Notes under the pieces: model-generated
Seen by the model: the letters and a program-made list of their open reading frames with translations, nothing else
What the model was told of the DNA's origin: nothing
The model's database searches: none
Part shown: one piece after another, positions 7,379-14,352 of the stretch
Numbering within the stretch: position 1 is the stretch's first letter
How the letters are laid out: each line of letters begins with the position of its first letter
Position numbers and translations under genes: made by a program
Assembly: GCA_020445245.1 (NCBI GenBank)
Contig: JAGRHB010000009.1
Span: 1 to 16,324, forward strand
Direction: 5' to 3'
DNA: 16,324 nt
Origin: Gammaproteobacteria bacterium
GTDB taxonomy: Bacteria; Pseudomonadota; Gammaproteobacteria; Chromatiales; Sedimenticolaceae

Positions 7379-8607
7379 GTGAAAAGCCGGTCCACGCCCC
7401 GTTGATTCAGTTTCCTGTCGTCGACGACGAGTTGCTCATCGGCGGCGTGCCACTCAGGCAGCTCGCCGCACAGGTCGGCCAGACACCTTTCTATGCCTAT
7501 GATCGTGAGGCCATCACGCGTCGCGTACGTGAACTGCGGGAGGCCCTGCCCGACGGCATCTCGCTGCACTACGCAATCAAGGCCAATCCGATGCCGGCGG
7601 TGGTCGACCACCTCACCGCGTTGGTCGACGGTCTGGATGTCGCATCACTCGGCGAGATGCGCGTGGCCCTGGACAGCGGGATGCCAGCCGGTGAAATCAG
7701 CTTCGCCGGCCCGGGCAAGGGCGATGTCGAACTGCGAGGTGCGATTGCGGCGGGCATCACGCTGAATCTCGAATCGTCCGGCGAGTTGGAACGCGCCATC
7801 CGAATTGGTGAGATGGTCGGTGTACAGCCCAGGGTTGCGGTAAGGGTCAACCCGGATTTCGAGCTGAAGTCTTCCGGCATGAAGATGAGCGGCGGCCCCA
7901 AACCATTCGGGATCGACGCTGAACTCGTACCCGCGGTGCTGCGGCGAATTGGTGAATCGGGCGTGCATTTTCGCGGCTTCCATATCTTCAGCGGATCCCA
8001 GAACCTGCGCCCTGACAGCCTGATCGAGGCGCAGAATGCGACCTTCGAACTCGCGTATCGTCTGGCTGACGAGGCCCCGGCGGCACTCGAGATGCTCAAC
8101 ATCGGTGGTGGGTTTGGCATTCCCTATTTTCCGGGCGAGCAGCGTCTCGATCTCGCATCGGTCAGCGAGAACCTGCAGCGTTGCCTGGACGAATGCCATG
8201 CACGCCTGGGCGATGTCGAGGTCATGACGGAACTGGGCCGCTACCTGGTTGCCGAGGCCGGTGTCTACGTCTGCGAGGTGGTGGACAAGAAGACGTCGCG
8301 TGGCCAGACCTATCTGGTGACCAATGGCGGACTGCACCATCACCTGGCCGCATCTGGCAACTTCGGCCAGATCATCCGCAAGAACTACCCTGTGGTCACG
8401 GCACACCGCGTGAACGAGGCACCGCGCGAACTGGTAAACGTGGTCGGGCCCTTGTGTACACCGCTGGACCTGCTGGCCGACCGGATGGAGCTGGGCCAGG
8501 CGGATGTCGGTGATCTGATCGTTGTGCTGCAGTCCGGGGCCTATGGTTACACGGCCAGTCCGCACCTTTTCCTGGGTCATCCCCAGCCGCAGCAGATACT
8601 GGTCTGA
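7375..8607 (+). CDS. PLP-dependent decarboxylase, exosortase A system-associated type
   Basis: A 410-residue fold-type III (alanine-racemase-like) decarboxylase of the diaminopimelate/ornithine/arginine family, most like LysA. The PLP lysine is Lys69 in HYAIKANP. The phosphate-binding glycine loop GGGFG is at 244-248. ELGRYLVAEAG and GAYGYTASPHLFLGH match the C-terminal barrel and active-site region, and Cys361 in GPLCTP corresponds to the active-site cysteine contributed across the dimer. It should decarboxylate an amino acid, possibly one loaded by the preceding ligase; the substrate is not determined. It resembles the XrtA-associated decarboxylase family (TIGR03099, recalled). Its ATG overlaps the ligase stop. 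Its stop lies directly against the stop of the converging hydrolase gene. A housekeeping lysA function is less likely given this pairing. Confidence 0.87.
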   Translation: MSEKPVHAPLIQFPVVDDELLIGGVPLRQLAAQVGQTPFYAYDREAITRRVRELREALPDGISLHYAIKANPMPAVVDHLTALVDGLDVASLGEMRVALDSGMPAGEISFAGPGKGDVELRGAIAAGITLNLESSGELERAIRIGEMVGVQPRVAVRVNPDFELKSSGMKMSGGPKPFGIDAELVPAVLRRIGESGVHFRGFHIFSGSQNLRPDSLIEAQNATFELAYRLADEAPAALEMLNIGGGFGIPYFPGEQRLDLASVSENLQRCLDECHARLGDVEVMTELGRYLVAEAGVYVCEVVDKKTSRGQTYLVTNGGLHHHLAASGNFGQIIRKNYPVVTAHRVNEAPRELVNVVGPLCTPLDLLADRMELGQADVGDLIVVLQSGAYGYTASPHLFLGHPQPQQILV

Positions 8608-9468
8608 TCAGTGATCGGACAGGGACTGTATCCAGTCTCTCGACCACTCGGCCACCTGATCACGCCAGGTGGCGCGGGAAAACGTGTGATCGGCCTCATC
8701 GAGTCGCCGGATATCGACCGATGACGATTCAAGCCAGCGCTGCCAGTCCGGTGACTCTCGTACCCTGTCCAGGTACTCCTGCGCGGTAAGATCTCGGCCG
8801 CTAAGGATCAGCAGCAATCTGCCACCGAAGCCGCGTTGTGCGTCATACAGGCGTTTCGGCAAGGGCCGCTCGTCAACAACCGCCATAGAAGATGTGGCCC
8901 CACGGCTTTGCCGCCATTTGCCCATGAAATCCTTCAGCGCATCTTTAGGCGCAAACTGCAGCGCCAACACCTTGCGCCAGAATGCAGGACTCATAATGCG
9001 ATTCAGGTAATAGTGTTTGATGTAGGCGCCAGCCTCACCTGCCTCGGTCCGCACCCAGGGGTTGAGCGCGATCTGCCCAACCACACGTGGATCGGTCAAT
9101 GCGTAGAAGGCGTTCGCGGTGGCGGCGTCGCAGAGGCCCCACAGGACCACGCCCGTCATTGTCGGCACTTCGCGGCAGAAACAGTCGAGCGCGGCGCGGA
9201 TGTCCGGCGCGACGTCTTCGAAATCGCGGGGTGATCCGCCGCTGTCGCCCATCCCGCGGTAGTCGAATCGAAGGGTCGCAATGCCGGCAGATGCCAGCGC
9301 GCGTGCCAGGAGTACGAACTGCCGGTGGCTGCCGACCCGGTACTGCGGGCCGCCGACCACCAGCAACAGGCCAATGTCACCGGATACATCAGCAGCAGGG
9401 TGCAGGATGCCTACCAACGGCTCACCGGCACAATCGAACACCACCGGGATTTCACCGCGCCCGCCCAC
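8608..9468 (-). CDS. Alpha/beta hydrolase, exosortase A system-associated type 1, with Cys nucleophile
   Basis: A 286-residue alpha/beta-hydrolase. The oxyanion region is LLLVVGGPQYRVGSHRQ, followed by FDYRGMGDSGG. The nucleophile elbow is GLCDA with Cys113 in place of the usual serine. Asp226 (SGRDL) and His261 (ADHTF) complete a plausible Cys-Asp-His triad, as in dienelactone-hydrolase-like or thioesterase-like enzymes. It resembles TIGR03100 (recalled). A role in releasing or transferring an acyl group from the neighbouring carrier protein is an inference. The start is a GTG immediately after the TGA of the type 2 hydrolase gene (TGAGTG), so the two are almost certainly co-translated; no other in-frame start fits the N-terminus as well. 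No signal peptide is seen. Confidence 0.83.
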   Translation of the reverse strand: MGGRGEIPVVFDCAGEPLVGILHPAADVSGDIGLLLVVGGPQYRVGSHRQFVLLARALASAGIATLRFDYRGMGDSGGSPRDFEDVAPDIRAALDCFCREVPTMTGVVLWGLCDAATANAFYALTDPRVVGQIALNPWVRTEAGEAGAYIKHYYLNRIMSPAFWRKVLALQFAPKDALKDFMGKWRQSRGATSSMAVVDERPLPKRLYDAQRGFGGRLLLILSGRDLTAQEYLDRVRESPDWQRWLESSSVDIRRLDEADHTFSRATWRDQVAEWSRDWIQSLSDH

Positions 9469-10272
9469 TCAGACCGCCAGGCACCGGGCGACGTGATTCA
9501 CCAACGCCGGGCATCTCGCGATTTCCTGGGTGCCCCAGAACGCGTCGCAAGTAACCGTAGACGCCTCGGCACCGGTCCCGAGCGCCTCCCAGGTGTCAAG
9601 CACTCGCTGGCTCGCCGGCATCAGCGTGCGTCCTTCTTCGGCAACACATTCGATCCAGTGAAGTGCTTCCACGACCGCCGGTGGATCTTCTGTCAATGCA
9701 AGCGCTTCCAGCCCGGCGGCCAATGTGGGAGAAAGGCGGTAACCGGCGATCTCCAGTGACTCGCCGGTACTCAATCGCTGTTTCAGCTCGGCCGCCGTTT
9801 CCTTCTCTCCGCCGCCCATCAGGCCAGCGGCCAGCCGCAGCCGCAGCATCTGCGTGAGCTGCTGCCGCCCATCCAGCACCGGGTGAATCAGTGTGAGTGA
9901 ACGCACTTTGTGTCGTGACGCCGCATCGACTGCCAGAAGTGCGCCCAGGCGCAGTCCGACGAGATCCACGTCGCCGGTCCCTGGCAGATGTTCGATTGCC
10001 ACATCGATATCGCGACGCCACAGTTCGATAGCCGCATCGCCGAAGTCACCCTCACTGTCCCCGGTGCCATACAGATCCGGCATCAGTACCGCATGTCCGG
10101 CATTGGCCAGTTGCTTTGCGATCGCGGCAAGTACGTGGCGTGACTTGTTCATCTCCTCGGCGAAGGGCGGCAAAATCAAGATCCGACGCTGCTGGCCGCC
10201 AACTTTGACGGGTAGGAAGCCGATACAGAAGATACGGCCGGCTGCGCTGTCCAGAAATGACGCAAAACGCAT
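9469..10272 (-). CDS. Alpha/beta hydrolase-fold protein, exosortase A system-associated type 2, no Ser/Cys nucleophile
   Basis: A 267-residue alpha/beta-hydrolase-fold protein. The N-terminal strand and loop ILILPPFAEEMNKSRH and the DLYGTGDSEGDF segment are typical of the XrtA-associated type 2 family (TIGR03101, recalled). The expected nucleophile elbow reads VGLRLGA with Arg108 where Ser would lie, so ordinary esterase chemistry seems unlikely. It may be non-catalytic, a binding partner of the type 1 protein, or use other residues. The ATG at 10272 is chosen; an in-frame TTG at 10281 would add 3 residues. Neither has a good ribosome binding site, so coupling to the carrier-protein gene just upstream (stop at 10290-10288) is likely. 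Confidence 0.8.
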   Translation of the reverse strand: MRFASFLDSAAGRIFCIGFLPVKVGGQQRRILILPPFAEEMNKSRHVLAAIAKQLANAGHAVLMPDLYGTGDSEGDFGDAAIELWRRDIDVAIEHLPGTGDVDLVGLRLGALLAVDAASRHKVRSLTLIHPVLDGRQQLTQMLRLRLAAGLMGGGEKETAAELKQRLSTGESLEIAGYRLSPTLAAGLEALALTEDPPAVVEALHWIECVAEEGRTLMPASQRVLDTWEALGTGAEASTVTCDAFWGTQEIARCPALVNHVARCLAV

Positions 10273-10287
10273 GGCGCGCAAGGCAGG

Positions 10288-10533
10288 TCAGAGTTTGCTC
10301 TGGACGAACTGCGTGAGATTGCCGAGTGTCTCGAAGGTTTCTCCGGATATATCGTCGTCTTCGACGATGATGCCGAGTTGATCTTCCAGCGCGGTAATGA
10401 CACTGACAACGGCCATGGAATCGAATTCCGGAATACTGCCCAGAAGGGCAGTATCCGGCTCGAGCTTCGCCGTGCGGTTGCCGAGCTGCAGGACATCGCC
10501 GACGATCTGTCGAACTTGTTCGAATGTCACCAT
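10288..10533 (-). CDS. Free-standing acyl carrier protein
   Basis: An 81-residue acidic four-helix carrier protein. Ser39 in EFDSMAVV is the phosphopantetheine attachment site (the DSM/DSL motif). The flanking pattern IPEFDS...VITALEDQLGI is typical of specialised carrier proteins, not of the fatty-acid AcpP (DSLD). It is first in a minus-strand operon with the two hydrolase-fold genes, the usual association in XrtA-type loci. It probably carries the intermediate made by the ligase/decarboxylase pair; this is inferred. It needs a phosphopantetheinyl transferase, for which the gene at 2488-3108 is a candidate. The weak ribosome binding site AAAGG lies about 12 nt before the ATG, inside a small inverted repeat (10539-10552). 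Confidence 0.9.
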   Translation of the reverse strand: MVTFEQVRQIVGDVLQLGNRTAKLEPDTALLGSIPEFDSMAVVSVITALEDQLGIIVEDDDISGETFETLGNLTQFVQSKL

Positions 10534-10581
10534 TTGGAATAAAGACCTTTATGCATTTGTGCGTATTTTTTTGCCGGCGGC

Positions 10582-10590
10582 AGTATAGCA
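10582..10590 (-). promoter_or_regulatory. Putative extended -10 promoter for the carrier-protein/hydrolase operon
   Basis: The minus strand reads TGC-TATACT, a strong extended -10, with a predicted start near 10575 and a leader of about 40 nt. The -35 position (10605-10610, CAATGC) is poor and touches the -35 of the plus-strand promoter. The dyad TGCCG-G-CGGCA at 10572-10582 overlaps the start site. Confidence 0.5.
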
Positions 10591-10610
10591 AAGGACACCA
10601 CGGGGCATTG

Positions 10611-10639
10611 TTGGACACACGCACGACCCGAGGCATAAT
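10611..10639 (+). promoter_or_regulatory. Putative sigma-70 promoter for the asparagine-synthetase-like gene
   Basis: TTGGAC at 10611-10616 and CATAAT at 10634-10639 are separated by exactly 17 bp, each one or two bases from consensus. Transcription would begin near 10646, leaving a leader of about 98 nt before the TTG start at 10744. Confidence 0.6.
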
Positions 10640-10729
10640 CCGAACGCATTTCGCCACCCTTTAAGATGCAGCAGTTTGTCTGACGCCGAAGAGCGGTGTC
10701 GAGCGGACGTATTGCTGGACTCGTCGCAC

Positions 10730-10735
10730 AGAGGA
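10730..10735 (+). promoter_or_regulatory. Ribosome binding site that decides a TTG start
   Basis: AGAGGA lies 8 nt upstream of the TTG at 10744. This is the best Shine-Dalgarno match near the 5' end of the asparagine-synthetase-like gene. The alternative GTG at 10696 has a weaker site (GAAGAG) only about 2-3 nt away. Confidence 0.6.
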
Positions 10736-10743
10736 TTCCTTCG

Positions 10744-12573
10744 TTGAATATTCCAGGAGTTGCCGGTCGACTCGCCGCAAATCTGACACCTGAACAAAGA
10801 GCACATTTTACCGATGCAATGACATCGCTGGCGCCAACGGGTGGTTTTCAGACCATCGACACGCCATCCGTGCTGGCCGGAATCGTCGATGGCTGGGCGC
10901 TGAACGACGGCGACTTCAGCTGCGCCATTGCGGGCAATATCGACTGGAGGGACTACGAGCTTGCCGACATTCAGCTCAAGCGTGACCCGGCACAGGCGTT
11001 GTTGCGCGGGTACAGACGATACGGGACCGATCTCTTGCGGACGATCGGTGGCCGGTTCTCACTGGCTCTGTGGGACGGCAGCAAACGGTCTGGTGTGATC
11101 GCGACGGACCGGTTCGGACAGATGCCGGTCTACTGGTCCGCCGTCGAAGACGGTGACCTGGTGTTCGGGCCCACCGCAACCGCCGTGGCGCTGCTGACAG
11201 GCAACCGGGCATCACTGTCAGATCAGGGTATCTTCAACTACCTCTATTTTCACATGGTCCCCGCCCCTGAAACGGTGTTCAAGGGCATCCACAAGCTGAT
11301 GGCCGCACATGCCCTGGTGGCGCATGATGGCAAATGGGCCCCGCAACGCTATTGGGAACCCGACTTCCGCGAAGACGCCGACACTTCTTTTGCTGACGCG
11401 GCAGAGGAGATGATCGGCCTGCTGTCGACTTCCGTCAGTCGCCTCGACGACGGTGAATCGACCGGTGCCTTTTTGAGCGGTGGACTCGACAGTTCGACTG
11501 TCGCCGGACTCCTTGCGCGTCATCGTCCGCGACCCAAGACCTATTCCATCGGGTTTGATGCCGAGGGATTCGACGAAATCGGGTTTGCGCGAATTGCCAG
11601 CCAGCGTTTCGACACTCAATTCGAAACCTACTATGTCACCCCTGCTGATGTGCTCAGCGAATTGCCGCGTATCGCGGCATCGTATGACGAGCCGTTTGGC
11701 AACTCCTCTGCGTTGCCGGCATATTTTTGCGCGCGGCTGGCGGCCGATGACGGACGGAAACGACTCCTCGCCGGTGACGGTGGTGATGAACTTTTCGCCG
11801 GCAACGAACGCTATGCAAAGCAGGTGGTGTTCGAACGCTATACATTGCTGCCATCCTGGAGTCGCCGTCTGCTGCTTGAGCCGGCACTGCGCCTGCTGCC
11901 CGATGCATCCCGGATAGTTGGCAAGGCCAGGAGCTATACCGAACAGGCGAACACCCCTCTGCCCGACCGGCTGCATACCTATAACTTCCTCAGGCGCCTG
12001 CAGGCAGAGAGGATCATCAACCATGACTTCCTGGCGTCAGTCGACACTGAACTGCCACTGCATCTGGATCGCGAGATCTACCATCACCCAAGGATCGCCA
12101 GCAGGCTGAACCGGATGCTGTACCTCGACTGGCATCACACCCTCGCAGACAATGATCTGCGCAAGGTGAACCGGATGTGTCAGCTCGCGGGGGTCGAAGT
12201 CGAGTACCCGATGCTCGATGACCGTCTTGTCGAGTTGTCTACACGCATCTCGTCAACGCGAAAAATGCGCAGGAACCGCCTGCGCGATTTCTACAAGCGC
12301 GCTGTCAGCGGCTTCCTGCCAGACGAGATCATCAACAAGCAGAAACACGGCTTTGGTCTGCCGTTCGGCGTCTGGATGGCGGAAGACCTCGGCCTGCAGG
12401 AACTGGCGATGGACAATCTGTCGCGCATGAAGCGCCGGCGCTACATTCAAGCCGGGTTCATCGACGAGATCATCGCTCTGCATCGTGAGCAACATGCCGG
12501 CTACTACGGCGAGTTCATCTGGGTCCTGATGATGCTTGAGCTGTGGTTGACGGCCCAGGGATACGAACCGTGA
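10744..12573 (+). CDS. Asparagine synthetase B-like amide-forming protein lacking the glutaminase Cys
   Basis: A 609-residue two-domain protein of the class II asparagine synthetase family. The C-terminal ATP-pyrophosphatase domain is intact: SGGLDSS PP-loop at 245-251 and AGDGGDELFAG at about 343-353. The N-terminal Ntn-like domain keeps its fold signature (GRFSLALWD and ATDRFGQMPVYW). At the N-terminus, however, IPGVAGRL stands where MCGIAG should be, so the catalytic Cys2 is replaced by Pro, and the glutamine-binding NGEIYN-like motif is missing. It probably adenylates a carboxylate and condenses it with ammonia or an amine from elsewhere, as lasso-peptide cyclases and beta-lactam synthetases do. 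This is family inference. The TTG start is chosen because of AGAGGA at 10730; a GTG at 10696 would give 625 residues. It diverges from the carrier-protein operon. Confidence 0.8.
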   Translation: MNIPGVAGRLAANLTPEQRAHFTDAMTSLAPTGGFQTIDTPSVLAGIVDGWALNDGDFSCAIAGNIDWRDYELADIQLKRDPAQALLRGYRRYGTDLLRTIGGRFSLALWDGSKRSGVIATDRFGQMPVYWSAVEDGDLVFGPTATAVALLTGNRASLSDQGIFNYLYFHMVPAPETVFKGIHKLMAAHALVAHDGKWAPQRYWEPDFREDADTSFADAAEEMIGLLSTSVSRLDDGESTGAFLSGGLDSSTVAGLLARHRPRPKTYSIGFDAEGFDEIGFARIASQRFDTQFETYYVTPADVLSELPRIAASYDEPFGNSSALPAYFCARLAADDGRKRLLAGDGGDELFAGNERYAKQVVFERYTLLPSWSRRLLLEPALRLLPDASRIVGKARSYTEQANTPLPDRLHTYNFLRRLQAERIINHDFLASVDTELPLHLDREIYHHPRIASRLNRMLYLDWHHTLADNDLRKVNRMCQLAGVEVEYPMLDDRLVELSTRISSTRKMRRNRLRDFYKRAVSGFLPDEIINKQKHGFGLPFGVWMAEDLGLQELAMDNLSRMKRRRYIQAGFIDEIIALHREQHAGYYGEFIWVLMMLELWLTAQGYEP

Positions 12574-12578
12574 AGATT

Positions 12579-13517
12579 TCAGATCAGGCCGAAATGGCAA
12601 CGCGCCATGTCCACTGAAAAACGTGTCAGGTTCGTGTGCCAGGGCGTAAAGCGCGGTATGGCATAAAGATCGGTTGCCGCATCCATCGTCCCCCAGTCTG
12701 TTGCCACTGCCGCGCGGAAGCCGGCCTCTTTGGCAAACTCCGCATGCTTGCACAGGTAATCACGCCCCAACTTTCCGTTGGGGTACGCAAACAGAGTCAC
12801 GTCTTTCTGCAACCACTCTTCGAGGTCACGTTTGCCGCTTGTGATCTCCTCGCGTGCCGCATCATCCTGCAGGGCTGCCAGGATCGGGTGGGTGCGCGTG
12901 TGCCCCCCGACCGTCGACAGGCGTGAATCCGCCAGTCGCCGCAGCTGCGCCTTTGTCATCATCAGATCGACCGGCAAGCCGTCGACGAGGGTGGAAAACG
13001 TATCGACCTTGTCCTGCCGGTCCTGCGGCGGCATGTGTTTCCACGCGGTGATCGCCGCCGACGCAAGTTGTCTTCTCGAGGCCCAGTCCGAAATCTCATA
13101 ACTGCCCGGGTTCACGCCATCCAATGAATAGCTGCCCGGCTGCAGCCTGCGTGCGGTTTCGATAATGGAGTCGTTCCACATCCGGCCGCCGTCGATAAAG
13201 CTGCTTGCGACAAAAAAAGTCGCAGGTACAGCGAATTCTTCCAGAATCGGCAGCGCTACCAGGAAATTGTCTGCGTACCCGTCATCAAACGTGATGCTTA
13301 CCGTTGGTCCGTGCTGACGATGATTCACGGCACGCGTTACCGCCTCGTCGAGACTGATCACCTCAAAACTGCCGGCCAGCCACTTCACGAGGATGCGGAA
13401 CCAATCGGCTGTCGGCTCGTCCGGGCTCATGGGATCTTGTTCGTTCAGCACCCGGTGAAATATCAGCGTGTGATGACGCGCGAGTCTCATGCTGGAAACC
13501 GCGAGTGCCTTGATCAT
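12579..13517 (-). CDS. Polysaccharide deacetylase family protein (NodB domain)
   Basis: A 312-residue carbohydrate esterase family 4 protein, expected to remove N- or O-acetyl groups from a polysaccharide. The NodB motifs are present: TFDDGYADN with Asp78 (base) and Asp79 (metal), and GGHTRTHP with metal ligands His206 and His210. The third motif is FAYPNGKLG. The N-terminus (MIKALAVSSMRLARHHTLIFHRVL) is typical of EPS-linked deacetylases and shows no clear signal peptide, so it may act in the cytoplasm or use a non-standard route. An upstream in-frame start at 13673 is rejected because it would run into phoU. It follows phoU by 40 bp on the same strand and may be read through from the pho genes. 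It converges with the asparagine-synthetase-like gene, 5 bp apart. Confidence 0.87.
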   Translation of the reverse strand: MIKALAVSSMRLARHHTLIFHRVLNEQDPMSPDEPTADWFRILVKWLAGSFEVISLDEAVTRAVNHRQHGPTVSITFDDGYADNFLVALPILEEFAVPATFFVASSFIDGGRMWNDSIIETARRLQPGSYSLDGVNPGSYEISDWASRRQLASAAITAWKHMPPQDRQDKVDTFSTLVDGLPVDLMMTKAQLRRLADSRLSTVGGHTRTHPILAALQDDAAREEITSGKRDLEEWLQKDVTLFAYPNGKLGRDYLCKHAEFAKEAGFRAAVATDWGTMDAATDLYAIPRFTPWHTNLTRFSVDMARCHFGLI

Positions 13518-13557
13518 GCGAATCCGTCTCGGTGCTTTGGAACAGGAACACCCTGCA

Positions 13558-14271
13558 CTAGGCCCCAAACTCCTTCTTGATCTGATCGAGGCTGGTATGT
13601 CGCACGTCTTTCCCCTTGACGAAATAGATGACGTATTCGGAGATATTGCAGCAGCGGTCGCCGATCCGTTCAAGTGCCCGTGCCGCCCAAATCAGGTCAA
13701 GCACACTGGGGATCGAACGTGGATCTTCCATCATGTAGGTCATGCTCTGACGCATGATGCTCTCGTACTCGCGATCGATATTGACGTCTTCATGCGCAAC
13801 CCGGATCGCCGCATCCACGTCCATCCTTGCGAAGGTATCCAACGCACCATGCAGCATCTGTTGAACCTGTGTCCCGAGATGCGCGATCTGCCCGAACAGA
13901 TTGCGTCCATGATCGCCGCCGGCAGCGCGGATCGCCATGCGTGCAACACGCTTTGCCTCATCGCCGATACGTTCGAGATCGGCCGTGGTCTTGATCACCG
14001 CGAGCACCAGACGCAGGTCGCTGGCAGTAGGTTGGCGCAACGCCAATATCTTCGTACAGCGTTCATCGATATCGACGTCGCAGGCATTGACCTTGTAGTC
14101 GTTCGAGACTACCGATTCGGCGGTGGCCGACTCGCCGCTGTTGAGGGCCGTGATCGCCATTTCGAGTTGCCGCTCGACGAGCCCCCCCATCTCCAGCACG
14201 CGTGAACGGATCTCTTCGAGTTCGGTATTGAACTTATGGGAATAATGATGTTTGAGGTCTGAGGTATCCAT
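13558..14271 (-). CDS. phoU: Phosphate signalling and transport regulator PhoU
   Basis: A 237-residue, two-repeat helical protein that links the Pst phosphate transporter to PhoR and keeps the Pho regulon off when phosphate is plentiful. Each three-helix repeat has its metal-binding signature: TADLERIGDEAKR in the first and ARALERIGDRCCNI in the second. The ATG at 14271 is preceded by GAGGA at good spacing. It follows phoR by 81 bp on the same strand; no pst transporter genes lie in between, unlike the classic pstSCAB-phoU order. I looked for a Pho box in the gap and found no convincing one. Confidence 0.95.
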   Translation of the reverse strand: MDTSDLKHHYSHKFNTELEEIRSRVLEMGGLVERQLEMAITALNSGESATAESVVSNDYKVNACDVDIDERCTKILALRQPTASDLRLVLAVIKTTADLERIGDEAKRVARMAIRAAGGDHGRNLFGQIAHLGTQVQQMLHGALDTFARMDVDAAIRVAHEDVNIDREYESIMRQSMTYMMEDPRSIPSVLDLIWAARALERIGDRCCNISEYVIYFVKGKDVRHTSLDQIKKEFGA

Positions 14272-14352
14272 TACATCCTCGTGGATCGTTGTCTGCGGAG
14301 TTTAGCGGCAGGTATCGCGCGTTTCACAGCAATCTCCGGCCCGGCGATTCTA

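Larger units (their letters stand above)
10534..10743. other. Divergent regulatory region between the carrier-protein operon and the asparagine-synthetase-like gene
   Basis: This 210-bp gap, the longest internal one in the window, holds no convincing gene. It contains two divergent promoter candidates with adjacent -35 positions and two dyads: ATAAAG-AC-CTTTAT at 10539-10552 and TGCCG-G-CGGCA at 10572-10582. The second dyad covers the predicted start of the minus-strand transcript and could be an operator. Confidence 0.5.

Noticed and set aside
7645..8580. A 311-codon open frame on the minus strand opposite the decarboxylase
   Set aside because: Antisense shadow; the plus-strand gene has intact PLP motifs and joins its neighbour by ATGA.
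13518..13673. Longer N-terminus for the polysaccharide deacetylase
   Set aside because: It would be phoU read in another frame; the ATG at 13517 gives the family-typical beginning.
14272..14352. Pho box upstream of phoU
   Set aside because: Only a partial CTGTGA-like match on the minus strand; the second CTGTCA repeat at proper spacing is absent.
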